From positions 186,001-250,000 of the forward strand of contig CAMPDV010000225.1 of NCBI GenBank assembly GCA_946699065.1: DNA of 64,000 bases. Reading direction: 5' to 3'. Origin of the DNA: Loxodes magnus. Lineage: Eukaryota > Ciliophora > Karyorelictea > Loxodida > Loxodidae. The notes beneath the pieces are model-generated. The model was not told the DNA's origin and searched no databases. It saw nothing but the letters and a program-made list of their open reading frames with translations. Below are positions 49,001 to 59,273 of this stretch, one piece after another. Position 1 is the stretch's first letter, and every line of letters starts with the position of its first letter. The position numbers and the translations under genes were made by a program.

Positions 49001-50630
49001 AAATTGTTATTGTAAGTTTAGTAAGTTTAAACCGTCTAACTTTGTTAATCATTTAGTCAAGATTTAGTTTGGAACTTGAACAAATCATTTTTTAGTTTTT
49101 AGTTTTATTTTTATAGAATTTTCTCTCTCTCATCTGATTTTTAAATGCTATATATGAAACCCAAATTTAATTAGTTATAAAACTACTAGAGTTTCATTAA
49201 ATTCTAATCAAATAAATCTGATTAACAAGATTTTTCACTCTGCTGGATTTTAGTTGTGATAGTGTAAGCATCTGATTAAGAAACACCAAATTAAATTTGT
49301 TTGTCTTAGCTTAAAACTTCTGTTTAAGTAGATGTGCTATTTAAGCAAGCCTGAATAAATGTTTAAGTTTGTACATTTGTTGTAACTTTTTTTTGAGATT
49401 ATAGCTATTATAAATAAAAACTTTTTTCATTTAAAATTTCTTTTTGCTTCAATATTATTAACTTTTGAATATCCAAATCTTTTTATTATAATTTTTCTTA
49501 GAATTGCATACATTGTTCAGATCATTGTTAATATTGTTTATCAATTTCATTACGCAGAATAAAATTTTGTTCTCATAATTTTAAGTTTTAACTTTGATTA
49601 TATTGAATTTATGTTTACAATTCTTCATTTTAAAATTTAAGTTTTAACAAATAAAATTCAGTAATATCCCTTTATTAAGAGATTCTTTGTAGTTTTTATT
49701 AAGTGTGCTTTAAAATATTTGTTTCAGCTTAAGTGAGGATTAAATTTTCATGCAATGTCGATTATTCTGAATTATATAACTCTTTTAATTAAGATTAGTT
49801 TTGCTTTTAATTGACTAATGCTTCAATTTATTTATTTATTTATGTTTATCAATTTTCAAATATTTCTTAATAAATCTATGATTCTTTATTCATAACATCA
49901 GTCTAGGTCGTTTAATAATTAACATTTATGGAGAAATTTGTTTATACAAATGTTTCTACAAAACTTGCTTTATCCTGTACAATATTCTACTACTTGGACT
50001 GAATCTTTAACAATTATTTTTGTAAATAAAACTTTGAAATTTAGTTTTTATTTTTTATATTCTATATTTTTTATAAGATTTATTTAAGTAAACTTGTATT
50101 GATCTAAGATTACTTCATAATGACTTACTGAACTTTATATATTTTGTTCATGCTGTTAAATAGTACAATTTAATTTTTCTTTTAGAGAATTATTATTGAC
50201 TATCAGATTTTATATTTAAAATTTAAGTTCTTTTATCTAATTTGAAAATGAGCTTTCAAGAAATTAATTTTCTTTTAATTAGTTTTATATTTATTCTTTT
50301 AAATAAATGATTTAAGATTTCAGCTCTGAATTTTTCATCTTAAGATCATCTTAACTTTCTTTCTTTGTTTTCTCAGTATTTAATAATCTATCTAGTATGG
50401 AATTATCTTAAATATTCAATGTTTCTGAAATTTATAATTCAGAAGAGATTATATTTAAATCAGTTTGAGTGTTTTATGATCTGTATTTATTTTCGTTTGG
50501 ATTTTTGTTTTAATTTTGTAAAGTATCTTTTATATCTTAACCAATTTCTAACATATCCTCATTTTCAAAAGATATTTTAGATACTTTAGATACTTATTTT
50601 TCAGATGTGGCGGTAATTTTATTTTTCTAC
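49001..50630. other. AT-rich region upstream of the ORF2
   Basis: Could hold the 5' untranslated region or ORF1 of the element to the left, but no coiled coil or knuckle is visible on the minus strand. A standard-code plus frame at 50,365-50,580 has no motif. Confidence 0.35.
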
Positions 50631-50634
50631 CTAT

Positions 50635-50965
50635 ATGCTTGTTTCTCAATTTTTAAAATGCGCTACAACTGTCGTCCTCACTCTAGAGAACGGCGAAGTT
50701 ATTTAAGTGGAACGTGAAGAAATTTGTTTACTAGTTACTAACTACATTTTTTTAATAGAGATCTTATCAAATTCTAAATATCCTTAACTTCTTTTAAATG
50801 TAGCGACTCCAACTCTTTTGGTTGGAGATTTCGTTGCACCTGCCTATGCCTTTCCGATTAGATTGCAGCTTCTTTATTAATAAACAAAGAAGAGTCGCTA
50901 AGAGATTATATTAGCGAATTTTTATGTTATTCCTTTTTTTTTAGCTACAAAAGATTAATTTTTCT
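50635..50965 (+). CDS. Possible small gene, unrecognised
   Basis: A GC-richer island. From ATG 50,635 the frame reads MLVSQFLKCATTVVLTLENG, EVIQVEREEICLLVTNYIFL and, near 50,810, VATPTLLVGDFVAPAYAFPI with purine-first codon bias. The reverse strand also gives a protein-like, basic frame, so the choice is uncertain. The arms AGCGACTC (50,803) and GAGTCGCT (50,892) form a wide inverted repeat inside it. No family recognised. Confidence 0.3.
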
Positions 50966-51329
50966 AAATAAACTTCTTATTATTAATTATTTTAAGGAAT
51001 TAAATTTATTAATTAAAAGCTGTTTAAATAATAAAATAATGTTTTAAAGAATTTTGATTATTTAATATATTATATAAATAAATAAGATTAGAGAGCACAT
51101 CTTTCATCAATAACGTTACTTAATGCCTCTTCGATCTTGTCTTCTTTTCTCTTGGCTCCTACCAAGATTTTTGTTCGGTTCTTCGCCTATGGGTACTTCC
51201 TGGTACCAGAGTTTAAGTCAGTTTCAGTTGGAGTATTCTCCTCCCTATTTATTTATATATAATATATTAATATAATATATAAATTTAAGTTTTTCATTAT
51301 GATGTATTTCAATTTCTTCCGGAAGATGG

Positions 51330-51960
51330 TATTTAATGTTCCCTGCTGTTAAATAAAAATATTTGGGATCTCCAATTTAAATGATATTCGGAACTAGGGA
51401 TTTTCCAGGTTTTCCTTCTTCTCCTTCCTGTTCTTATCTTATCGCATCTTTTTTTATTTACAAAATTTTTCCACTCGGACAAAAATTCATTCGGTTTAAT
51501 TTTGCTTCTTTTTGACACTTTCTTCTATTTTCTATTTCTGTCTTCCCTATTACCAGCTTTAGGATTGATTATTTCTGATTTTATAAAATGCTTCAGTAAT
51601 CATTTAAATCTATTTCCGGGACATAAGTCTTGAATCAAGCTCTTCATGTTTTTATTAAATACCTTCTAATTTTTTGTAGTCCTTCTTTAGTCTTTTCACA
51701 TCTGCCTGGAGTTTAGCACTTTTTTATTAGCTGTTCATAACTAATCATTTTTTCAGTGGTGAATTCCTCGACTTCTTGGTACAGAATACTCTTAGCCTAT
51801 TTCCTAGGCTTCTGTCTGATGTTAAAGTCTCAACTTGGAGAGGGACTTTCCTATTATCTTTTTCTGTTCCATGGTAAGTTAGTATTAAGTTTATTAAGAA
51901 TACCATTTTTTAAAAGAAGACGTAGATGTAAGAATTGAAGTTTCATTCTTCCTCTCCTAC
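51330..51960 (-). pseudogene. Family-2 retroelement ORF1 fragment (coiled coil)
   Basis: Homologue of 58,243-59,273. Minus strand: SILYQEVEEFTTEKMISYEQ, frame change, KLQADVKRLKKDYKKLEGIQ, EELDSRLMSRK, EAFYKIRNNQSQ. It then jumps almost directly to RRKCQK, so the CCHC knuckle is deleted apart from its last Cys. The tail has PQFRISFKLEIPNIFIQQQG near 51,380, matching SEFPISLKLGDPNFYIQQQG in the better copy. Frames change twice. Inactive. Confidence 0.75.
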
Positions 51961-52248
51961 TCTTAGAAGGTGATATATAAGCTCTTTCTGAAGCTGTCCC
52001 TTTTTTTTAATTTTATGATTTATTTTTTAACTTAAAACTTAAATAAAAGCAATGTTATCTATAATAATAATTATGATTCTACAATTAAAATAAAAAAAAC
52101 TAAGACAGACTGACTTACAAAAATAATTGTGTATTTCTAAAATTATTGAAAAATTATAAAAGGCTAATACTTGTAAAATATAAAAATAAAACTTAAATTA
52201 AGTTAGTTTTAAAATTAAAATATTATTAAATCTTATATTTTTTAAAAC

Positions 52249-52545
52249 CACCATAATTGTTCGAAGGTGAACAACAGGGTCATCTTCATCAGAGGTTGGG
52301 GAAGTTAAGTACCCATAATCGACTTTATGTCTTCCTCTGCTTTGGTTTGGCCTCGAGACATCAGATTCTTAGACCTTCGGCACTGGCTTAGTTTAGATTT
52401 AATTCTGGAACGAAAAAGAAATAATATTGCGAGCTTCATCAGAGGTGGGGATGACACATGTCGTCCTCTGCTTTGGTGATGCAATGAGACACAATCCTAC
52501 CATGTTCTTGGACCTCCAGCAAGTATTAAAGATTACGAGTATTCT
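52249..52545 (-). repeat. Module A, copy 3
   Basis: Inverted relative to copies 1 and 2. Compared with them, 17-18 bp covering the first TATGGGTACTTAA word are deleted. Otherwise it is more than 90% identical. Confidence 0.8.
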
Positions 52546-52552
52546 AAAATTA

Positions 52553-52668
52553 TATCAGTATTGAACATTTTTATCAGTACTGAATAATTATACCAGTATT
52601 GAACAAGGTCTACCAGTATCTGATAATTTTATCAGTAAGAAACATTCTTGTCAGTATGAAACATTTTT
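52553..52668. repeat. Subterminal 19-bp repeat array, copy 2
   Basis: CAGTATTGAACA, CAGTACTGAATA, CAGTATTGAACA, CAGTATCTGATA, CAGTAAGAAACA, CAGTATGAAACA at steps of 19, 19, 20, 19, 19 bp, leading into the right TIR. It is the mirror image of the array at 45,495-45,610. Confidence 0.85.
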
Positions 52669-53170
52669 TTTTAAACAGCTGCGCGCCAACGAGAGTGCTA
52701 CGCGCTCTATAATCAAATTTATTTATTTATTTATTTAAATCTTATGAAAAAAAACTTAGGCTAACTAATCTTTTTTCCAAATATATTTACTAGATTTAAA
52801 AAAAATTATAGATCTTAGTGATCATTTTAAATTATATTTTTACTACTAAGCAAGATTATTTAAATAGCTTGCTCTTTTTTTAATCAAATATGCTTTAATT
52901 TTAAATAACATTTTTTAAGATATCATAATTTTTTTCATTGTAGAGTAACAAAAAATTTTTAGTTAAAGTATGTTATATAAAAAAATGGTTCCTAAGAAAG
53001 AAAAAGTCAAGAAATAACAGGATATTTATTAATAAAACACTCTCAAGGAAATTTAATTCCTTGAAGCAGCAAACAAAAAAACTGAATATTAACTCTAAGA
53101 CTTAAATTTAAGAATCATTTCTCTAACTTATACTATATAATAAATATAAAATGAAAATCAATTAATAAAA

Positions 53171-53902
53171 ATGGAAGTTAGCACCAAGGCTTCAATGTCT
53201 CAGATTAACAAGGAATGAAAAGAACGATATAAAAAATAGTAGAAATTAATAAACCAAATAAATTTTTACAGCTTATTTCCCTTCACAATTTCAATATTGT
53301 CCTATGGTAATATAATGACAGAACTCAAAAACTTTTTTGCATAAAAAAAATCGAAAAATATTAAAAAAGTTGAAAAATAGGTTTTGACTTGAGGAACTGC
53401 AATGCCCTTGTTTTAAGATGGGACATATAAATAGAAAAAGCAGATGTATCAAGAAAATATAATACTTCAAAAATAAGAAAATTATGAAAAAACATAACAA
53501 AACTATACTGCACTGCATACGGATAAATATTTTACAGAAATCTATATAATGGAAATTAACTTCTTGCAGATATTGTTAATGCTTAAGAAAGAAGAATTTG
53601 ACTGATGTTTGGGAAATTATGAGATTGGAAGTGTGTATAAGCTCTATTGAGACATGCCTTACTTTACTCCGAGGGTTCTCTCTAGCAGTATGAAAGTTTA
53701 ACTGACGGGCCTTCTAATTAATGACTTAATAACAAATTCTTATTTGGACCTTATTCAAGAAGACTGAAGCATTTTACTCAATATTTAAGAATAATTTCTA
53801 ATAAGAAGATTCCCCATTTGGAAAAGATGAAGTAACTCTTTGGACGAATAGAATGAAATCAAGCTTTTGAGAACATTTTTTTAATATTAAATACTAATAC
53901 TG
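53171..53902 (+). CDS. Unrecognised ORF ending at a TIR-family right end
   Basis: From ATG 53,171 one frame runs about 244 codons without any shift: MEVSTKASMSQINKEWKERY, LSYGNIMTELKNFFAQKKSK, VEKQVLTWGTAMPLFQDGTY, LLMLKKEEFDWCLGNYEIGS, MPYFTPRVLSSSMKVQLTGL, LIQEDWSILL. Six of seven Trp are TGA. It runs straight up to the right-end sequence at 53,903. No family recognised and no second copy here. The abrupt end suggests it is cargo or an internal gene of one of these elements, but no left end is found. Standard-code readers would see only stops. Confidence 0.45.
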
Positions 53903-53960
53903 AAAGAGCTGCGCACCAACAAGGTGCTACGAGTTCTATAATCTTATTATTAATTTATAT
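53903..53960 (+). repeat. TIR-family right end
   Basis: GAGCTGCGCACCAACAAGG / TGCTACGAGTTCTATAATC, with CACC and GGTG pairing around AACAA and GAGC against GTTC, followed by AT-rich sequence like the other right ends. Confidence 0.75.
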
Positions 53961-54540
53961 ACTATTTTTTTTAGCATTTAAAAAGGTCTATAAAGAAATA
54001 AAAATTATTTTGATTAAGAACATAAATAAACCAAAATTAATAAAGGCATATTATTATAGTACAGATATATATTCTTCGTTTTAAAATATAATATAATAAA
54101 ATACTTTTTATTTAGAAATAAAAAGATATAGAATAATTAAAATTGGAAAAGTTTATTTATGCTTGGCTGTTTAAAATCAAGTTTATATCTACCAAGATTT
54201 AAGACAAAAATAGAATTTTTAAATCGATGTTTTAGAAATAAGGTACTTATAAGTATATTTAATAAATAGCAGTTTAATTATTTAATTGCTTTGAAATCAA
54301 GTCAGAAACATTATTTTCTTAAAATGAGTTATTTTAATTAAATAATTATTTAGTAAGTTATGAAAATAAAAATGGAGAAAAAAGAAATATAGTTTACTAA
54401 AAGTATTTTTTTAAGAAAACTCTTAAGACAACAAAAGGCTTCCCTAGGTAGAATACCTCTTCTTCTATTTAAATACGAAATCCTACCCAACTTATGTTTC
54501 TAAAAACTTGTAAGCAAAATCAAATACGACTAATCTCAAG

Positions 54541-54562
54541 GTAATTCTTTAATATTTTTTAG
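54541..54562 (+). other. Probable 22-nt intron
   Basis: GTAATTCTTTAAT...TTTTAG. Removing it joins TCTCAAG to ATAAAACTTTG and gives SQDKTLTGH in the WD40 frame; without removal the frames do not join. The paralogue at 45,417 has the same acceptor sequence at the same place. The upstream exon (before 54,541) is not clearly identified. Confidence 0.55.
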
Positions 54563-55437
54563 ATAAAACTTTGACTGGACATACGGATTGAGTTGTCTCG
54601 GTAGCAATAACAAATGACTAGAATTGAATTGTATCCGGGAGTGGAGATAAAACAATAAAGGTCTGAGATTTCCAGAATAATATCCTTAAGAGAACTTTGA
54701 CTGGGCACACCTCTTACATTTACTCGGTAGCAATAGAAAGTGATCAGAAATGAATTATATCCGGAAGTGGAGATAAAGCAATCAAGATCTGGAATTTCTA
54801 GAATGGAAGCTGTATGAGAACTTTGACTGGACATACGGATTGAGTTGGTTCGGTAGCAATAACAAGTAATCAGAAATGAATTGTATCGGGAAGTTACGAT
54901 AATACGATAAAGATCTGGAATTTCCAGAGTGGAAGCTGTACGAAAACTTTGACTGGTCATATGTTATGAGTTATCTCAGTAGCAACAACGAGTGACCAGA
55001 AATGAGTAGTATCTGGAAGTGACGATAGAACGGTAAAGATCTGATCTTTTTCAACTGGACAGCTCATGCGAACTCTTTCTGGGCACTCAGATTCAATTAA
55101 TTCGGTAATTTTTACTTTGGATAACAAATATATGATATCAAGTTCTGCTGACAAATCAATTAAAGTATGGGACTTCTCTACAGGATAATGTATTCGAACA
55201 CTTCAAGGTCATACAGAAGTTGTATCAAGTGTTAAACTAAGCACTGATTCAAGTGTCATATTTTCTGGTTCATGGGACAGTACAATCAAGCTATGAAACT
55301 TTAATACGGGAGAGTGCATCTAGACTCTTTAAGGGCATACATCATATATTAGTTCTATAGCATTGAGTAGTGACAATAAATGGCTAGTATCTGGAGCTCG
55401 TGACGATACAATGAGAAAGTGGAGGATCTCAAGTTGA
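54563..55437 (+). CDS. Seven-blade WD40-repeat protein
   Basis: A single frame of 291 codons gives seven WD40 units, starting TLTGHTDWVVSVAITND, TLTGHTSYIYSVAIESD, TLTGHTDWVGSVAITSN, TLTGHMLWVISVATTSD, TLSGHSDSINSVIFTLD, TLQGHTEVVSSVKLSTD and TLQGHTSYISSIALSSD. Each carries an xIxxW(D/N/S)F strand; units 1, 4 and 6 write that Trp as TGA. Gln is TAG in NDQNW and in CIQTL. The frame ends Ser-Ser-TGA at 55,435-55,437. Seven units suffice for a closed propeller, a scaffold for protein binding. The blades are very similar to each other, suggesting internal duplication. The start lies in an upstream exon before the 22-nt intron. The gene looks intact from here and is paralogous to 44,924-45,417. 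Confidence 0.9.
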
Positions 55438-55890
55438 GAGTGAGCAATAACTTATTAATACTATTTTAAATTTAAAGAAAGATTTAAGAATTATAGTTTA
55501 TATTATTAAAGATTTCTATAAAGTTTCAAAGTGTTTTGGATTTCAAATCAAATTGTAAATTAGGTTAAATTTTCAGACAAATCTTTTAAGTTGATTTTTG
55601 CTTACCGTTTTGTATTAAAAGATATATTTTAGATGTACTAATAATTTACTGAATGTATACATAATTTTTCTTTAGAAATTATAAAATTATTTCTACTTTT
55701 TTAACTATTTTTCTTTTTTTAATGTTTACCCTCTTTATTTTAAATTATATATTTTAGTAATAATTTTCTAAGGTAAAAATTGTTTTTAATTTATTTTGTA
55801 TTTTTGTTTCAATTTTAATTAAGTTAAAATTTAAATATATTTAAAAAGAACTGACGTAAAAATTAAGGTTTAAAAATATTATATTTTACA
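55438..55890. other. AT-rich 3' flank of the WD40 gene
   Basis: No feature seen. Confidence 0.45.
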
Positions 55891-55891
55891 A

Positions 55892-55967
55892 GGTAATATT
55901 TTTATATTTTGAAAGCATTTTTTAATTCAGGTAATATTTTTATATTTTGAAAGCATTTTTTAATTCA
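55892..55967. repeat. Exact 38-bp tandem duplication
   Basis: The unit beginning GGTAATATTTTTATATTTTG and ending CATTTTTTAATTCA occurs twice back to back, at 55,892-55,929 and 55,930-55,967, without mismatch, so the duplication is recent. Confidence 0.95.
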
Positions 55968-55969
55968 TT

Positions 55970-58235
55970 TTTTTAAGTTAACGTAGTTAGAATAATTAAT
56001 TACATAAAATTAAAAAGATAAAAAGTTATCATGTGTTTTTAAATTATTTAAAATTTAAAAAGAAAAAAATAAATAATCGCAAAAATTAAAAATATTGGAA
56101 AAACAGTAAATCTTTATCTTTTAAATAATCATTAAAAAATGATAAAATCTAGAATAAACAAATTTTTTTAATTCCCAGCGATTTATGCTACTAAAGATTT
56201 TTACAACGGAGGAAATTTTATTTTTTTATGTCTATAAAAGGAAAAAAATTAAATAAAAATTTGAAAGTATTGAAAGCTTTAATAAAAGATTTAATAAAAA
56301 AGAAATATTCAAAATTTGTTTATAAATCTTTTTTATTGAAAAAATTAGAGAGTCATTTTAAACAATATAAAAAAAGTTAAACAAAATTTTATTATCAAAA
56401 ATTATGAATAATAAATTAAAAAAATAAATTACCATAAATATATTAAAAAAATAAAATGAAAAAGTTGAAATATTTTAACAAAAAAAATGATCATATTCAT
56501 AATAAAATTTCTTTAAAGCACTTTTAAATAAAACAATATAAAATAATGAGAAAAATTATTAAGGTTGTAGTAGGGAATTTAAACTTTAGATCTAAGGATG
56601 GTAAAATCTCAGATTCAATAAAAAGAAGTCAAAATAAATAATTTGGATATTAAAAGTTACTTCATTAAAAAAATATTTAAAATAATTCAAGTAAAAACAG
56701 AAGTAAATAAATTTAAACATGTTCTATCATTATTTTTAAATGTATTAAGTAGAATAAAAAGAAAATCCAGAAAAAATTAAGAAAAAGAATTAACACTTTT
56801 GATCTTAAATTAAATAATACTTAATCAAAAAATCAAAAAAAATATAGAGCGAAATCACAAATATTCTCTTAAAAAATGAAACTTGCTAAAACAAGAAAAC
56901 TGAAAAAAATAAACAAGAAAACCATTTAAACTAAAGAAATTTTTAATATGTTAAAAGAAAGTAATCAAAGAAGAAGAAAACTTAAAAATATTATTTTAAA
57001 ATATCAAACAAAAAATGGTCAGAAAATAAAAAAAAAATGAAAAATAATAAATGAAATATAAAACATAAATTTCTTAAAAAGTAATGTAATTGAGTTTATA
57101 TCTTTAACTTCAAGATTTTTAATAAAAATGAAAAAAGTTAAAGAAAACTTTAAAAAATGATAAAAGTAAAATATCTTAAAAATCAAAACATAATTATTAA
57201 AAAAATTAAAAAATATATTTCAATAAAATAAACTCTCAAAAAGTAAGAAAGTAAAGCAAATATATAAGTTAAAAAATACATATAAAATATTACAATGAGT
57301 GAAAAGTTAAAAAAAAATCATTAAAAAATATAAATAAAAAAAGTAAAAATCTTAAAATGTTTATAAAAATATAGAAAAAACAGTAGTATCGAGAGAATAA
57401 AAATGAATCAAAAAATATAGTGTAACTTTTATGACAAAAAAGTAGATAAGGAATAAAAGCCAGCTAAAAAATTGTTTAAGAAAAGTCTATAAAGAATTTT
57501 GAGTTAATAATGTAAAGAAATTTTAAAAAGTAAGAAGGATCATTTTTCTTAGGAAGAAAAACGGATAAGATATAAAATTCTCTAGTTCTAAATAGTGAAT
57601 CTTCTTTAGTTAATTATAAAAAAACTACAAATTCAAATTTTAAGTTCGGGCAGAGATATAAAAACCTCCAAAAAAGAGATTTTGAGTCTCTTCAGCTTAC
57701 AGAAATCAACATAATAAAAAAATTTTAAGCAAATTATTAAAAATCTGTAGTTAAAAGCCATCAAATAATTCCTATATGTTTTATTAAAATTTCTTCGAAA
57801 CTCTCTTCAACGGGGACATCAATAAATATTGATTCTGATGTTTCACATAATAACTATTTATCTGACTCTAGAATAAAAGCACAGAACTTTAAAATTAAAT
57901 TGCTTATTTCATAAATATAATATAAGATCAAATAATAAAAAATAAATCTAATGAATATTAGTTTATTTAAGAAATAAAAAAGCTTAAAATATTATATAAA
58001 GACTAATAGATAAGAAGCAGTTTCTTAACCAAAATTCAATCAGTACAAAAGCAAAATATGATCTAGATATATAAAACTTAATAAATAGCTAAGAAGCATC
58101 TGAAATATATTATAAAACTTACATAAGTAAAATTTATTAGTAATCAAAAGAATATAAAATAAAAGGTAGTTAATAAAATATGATATAATAATATTAGAAA
58201 AAGCTGCACTAAAAATAAAACATTATTATAACAGA
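55970..58235. other. Strongly A-rich region
   Basis: About 2.2 kb, A-rich on this strand, with many AAAA tracts and no recognisable coding or repeat structure. The strand bias is stronger than elsewhere in the window. Confidence 0.5.
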
Positions 58236-58242
58236 TAAAAAA

Positions 58243-59273
58243 ATGATTGAAGGTTTCAAGTTAGGCTTCTATACCACCTCTTCCTAAGCCAAAAAGGAAG
58301 GGAGGAAGCAAGAAACCAAGTCTTAATAATCTTAACAATCTTCTCTATCACAAGCTTAACCAACACTGGACTAACAACTTGGAATCTAACAAAACGAACG
58401 AAAGCCAACCTTGAAGAATATACACACAGAAACTTCAACCTCAAGCGAGAAACCGAGGAAACAGATGAGTCTGTTCTCCACCAGGAGGTATCAGAGTTCA
58501 ACCCTTCTGGCCAGATGAGCATGGAGTAGCTCATCAAAGTGGTACTGAACCTCCAGGAAGAGGTCAAGAGATTGAAGAAGAACAATGATATGCTGATGGC
58601 AAAGCTAGACCTAGCAGAAGGAATTGAGTCAAGTCTTATGTCCTAGGAAAGAGATCTTAACGCCTTTTGGAATATCTCACAAAGTCAGACTAACGAATCC
58701 TAAACTTAGCTTTAGAAACAGACTGAACTGGACAACAAACTTGGAAAAGTAGAAGAGAAATTGTAAACTTTTAAGAAAGAGTAAAGCGAAACTGGAGCTA
58801 TAAAAATGGAAATTGAAGCCTAGAAAGAGCAAAAAGATCAAGGAAAATAATTCAAAATAAAAAAGAAATGTTTCTGCTGTGGAAGTGTATGACATTTTTA
58901 TCGGAAGTGTTAGAAATTCTAATAGAAATAAAGAAACTATTAGATAAAAGAACAACAAAAGAAGAAAAAAGAAGAAAAAAGAAGAAAAAGAAGAAGCAAG
59001 AATGAAAAGAATGTATTGCAACCTGGATGATTCAATATACAAGATTAAGATGGAGCCAAGGCAAGTTAAAGGAGGGAAATCCTGGAAAAATCCGAGTTCC
59101 CAATCTCGCTAAAATTGGGCGACCCGAACTTTTATATTTAACAGCAGGGAGCATGAACTGCTGTCTTCCTGACGGGGTTGGAAATCCCTAAAACGGAAAA
59201 CTTAAAATTAAGATTATTATTATATTATTATAACAGATAAAAAATAAATTGTTTAAATATCTACTTAAACTGA
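58243..59273 (+). CDS. Family-2 retroelement ORF1: coiled coil + CCHC knuckle
   Basis: From about 58,446 one frame gives ETEETDESVLHQEVSEFNPS, MEQLIKVVLNLQEEVKRLKK, MAKLDLAEGIESSLMSQERD (coiled coil), TELDNKLGKVEEKLQTFKKE, then the knuckle at 58,869-58,910: Cys-Phe-Cys-Cys-Gly-Ser-Val-Trp(TGA)-His-Phe-Tyr-Arg-Lys-Cys. A Lys/Arg-rich stretch and EFPISLKLGDPNFYIQQQGA follow, to TGA 59,271-59,273. The N-terminal 200 bp from ATG 58,243 is Ser/Gln-rich in a second frame, so a frame change near 58,445 is likely. Such proteins bind element RNA. GC is much higher than around it. No RT follows. The 3' side has TTATTATTATATTATTATAA (59,214 on), a possible retroelement tail. Copies at 51,330-51,960 and 62,800-63,210. 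Confidence 0.75.

Larger units (their letters stand above)
51072..52737. mobile_element. TIR element 3 (about 1.67 kb), composite
   Basis: The left end is drifted: AAATAAATAAGATTAGAGAGCAC near 51,074-51,100. The right end is well kept: GCGCGCCAACGAGAGTGCTA / CGCGCTCTATAATC at 52,680-52,720, then ATTTATTTATT. Order inside: module C (minus, 51,100-51,250), a piece of family-2 retroelement ORF1 (minus, 51,330-51,960), AT-rich DNA, module A (52,249-52,545, inverted relative to copies 1 and 2), subterminal repeats (52,553-52,665), right TIR. The ORF1 piece probably inserted into the element, or was captured by it. Confidence 0.7.

Noticed and set aside
59081..59172. An alternative tail for the 58 kb ORF1 reading SWKNPSS...FNSREH, ending at a nearer TGA (59,170).
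   Set aside because: It is out of frame with the CCHC knuckle. The in-frame tail EFPISLKLGDPNFYIQQQG is better conserved in the 51 kb copy. It shows that several frames can look protein-like under this code.
58243..59273. LTR retrotransposon Gag, because of the CCHC knuckle.
   Set aside because: No LTRs, protease DTG/DSG or integrase HHCC/DDE nearby. The coiled coil plus knuckle and repeat-like tails fit a non-LTR ORF1 better.
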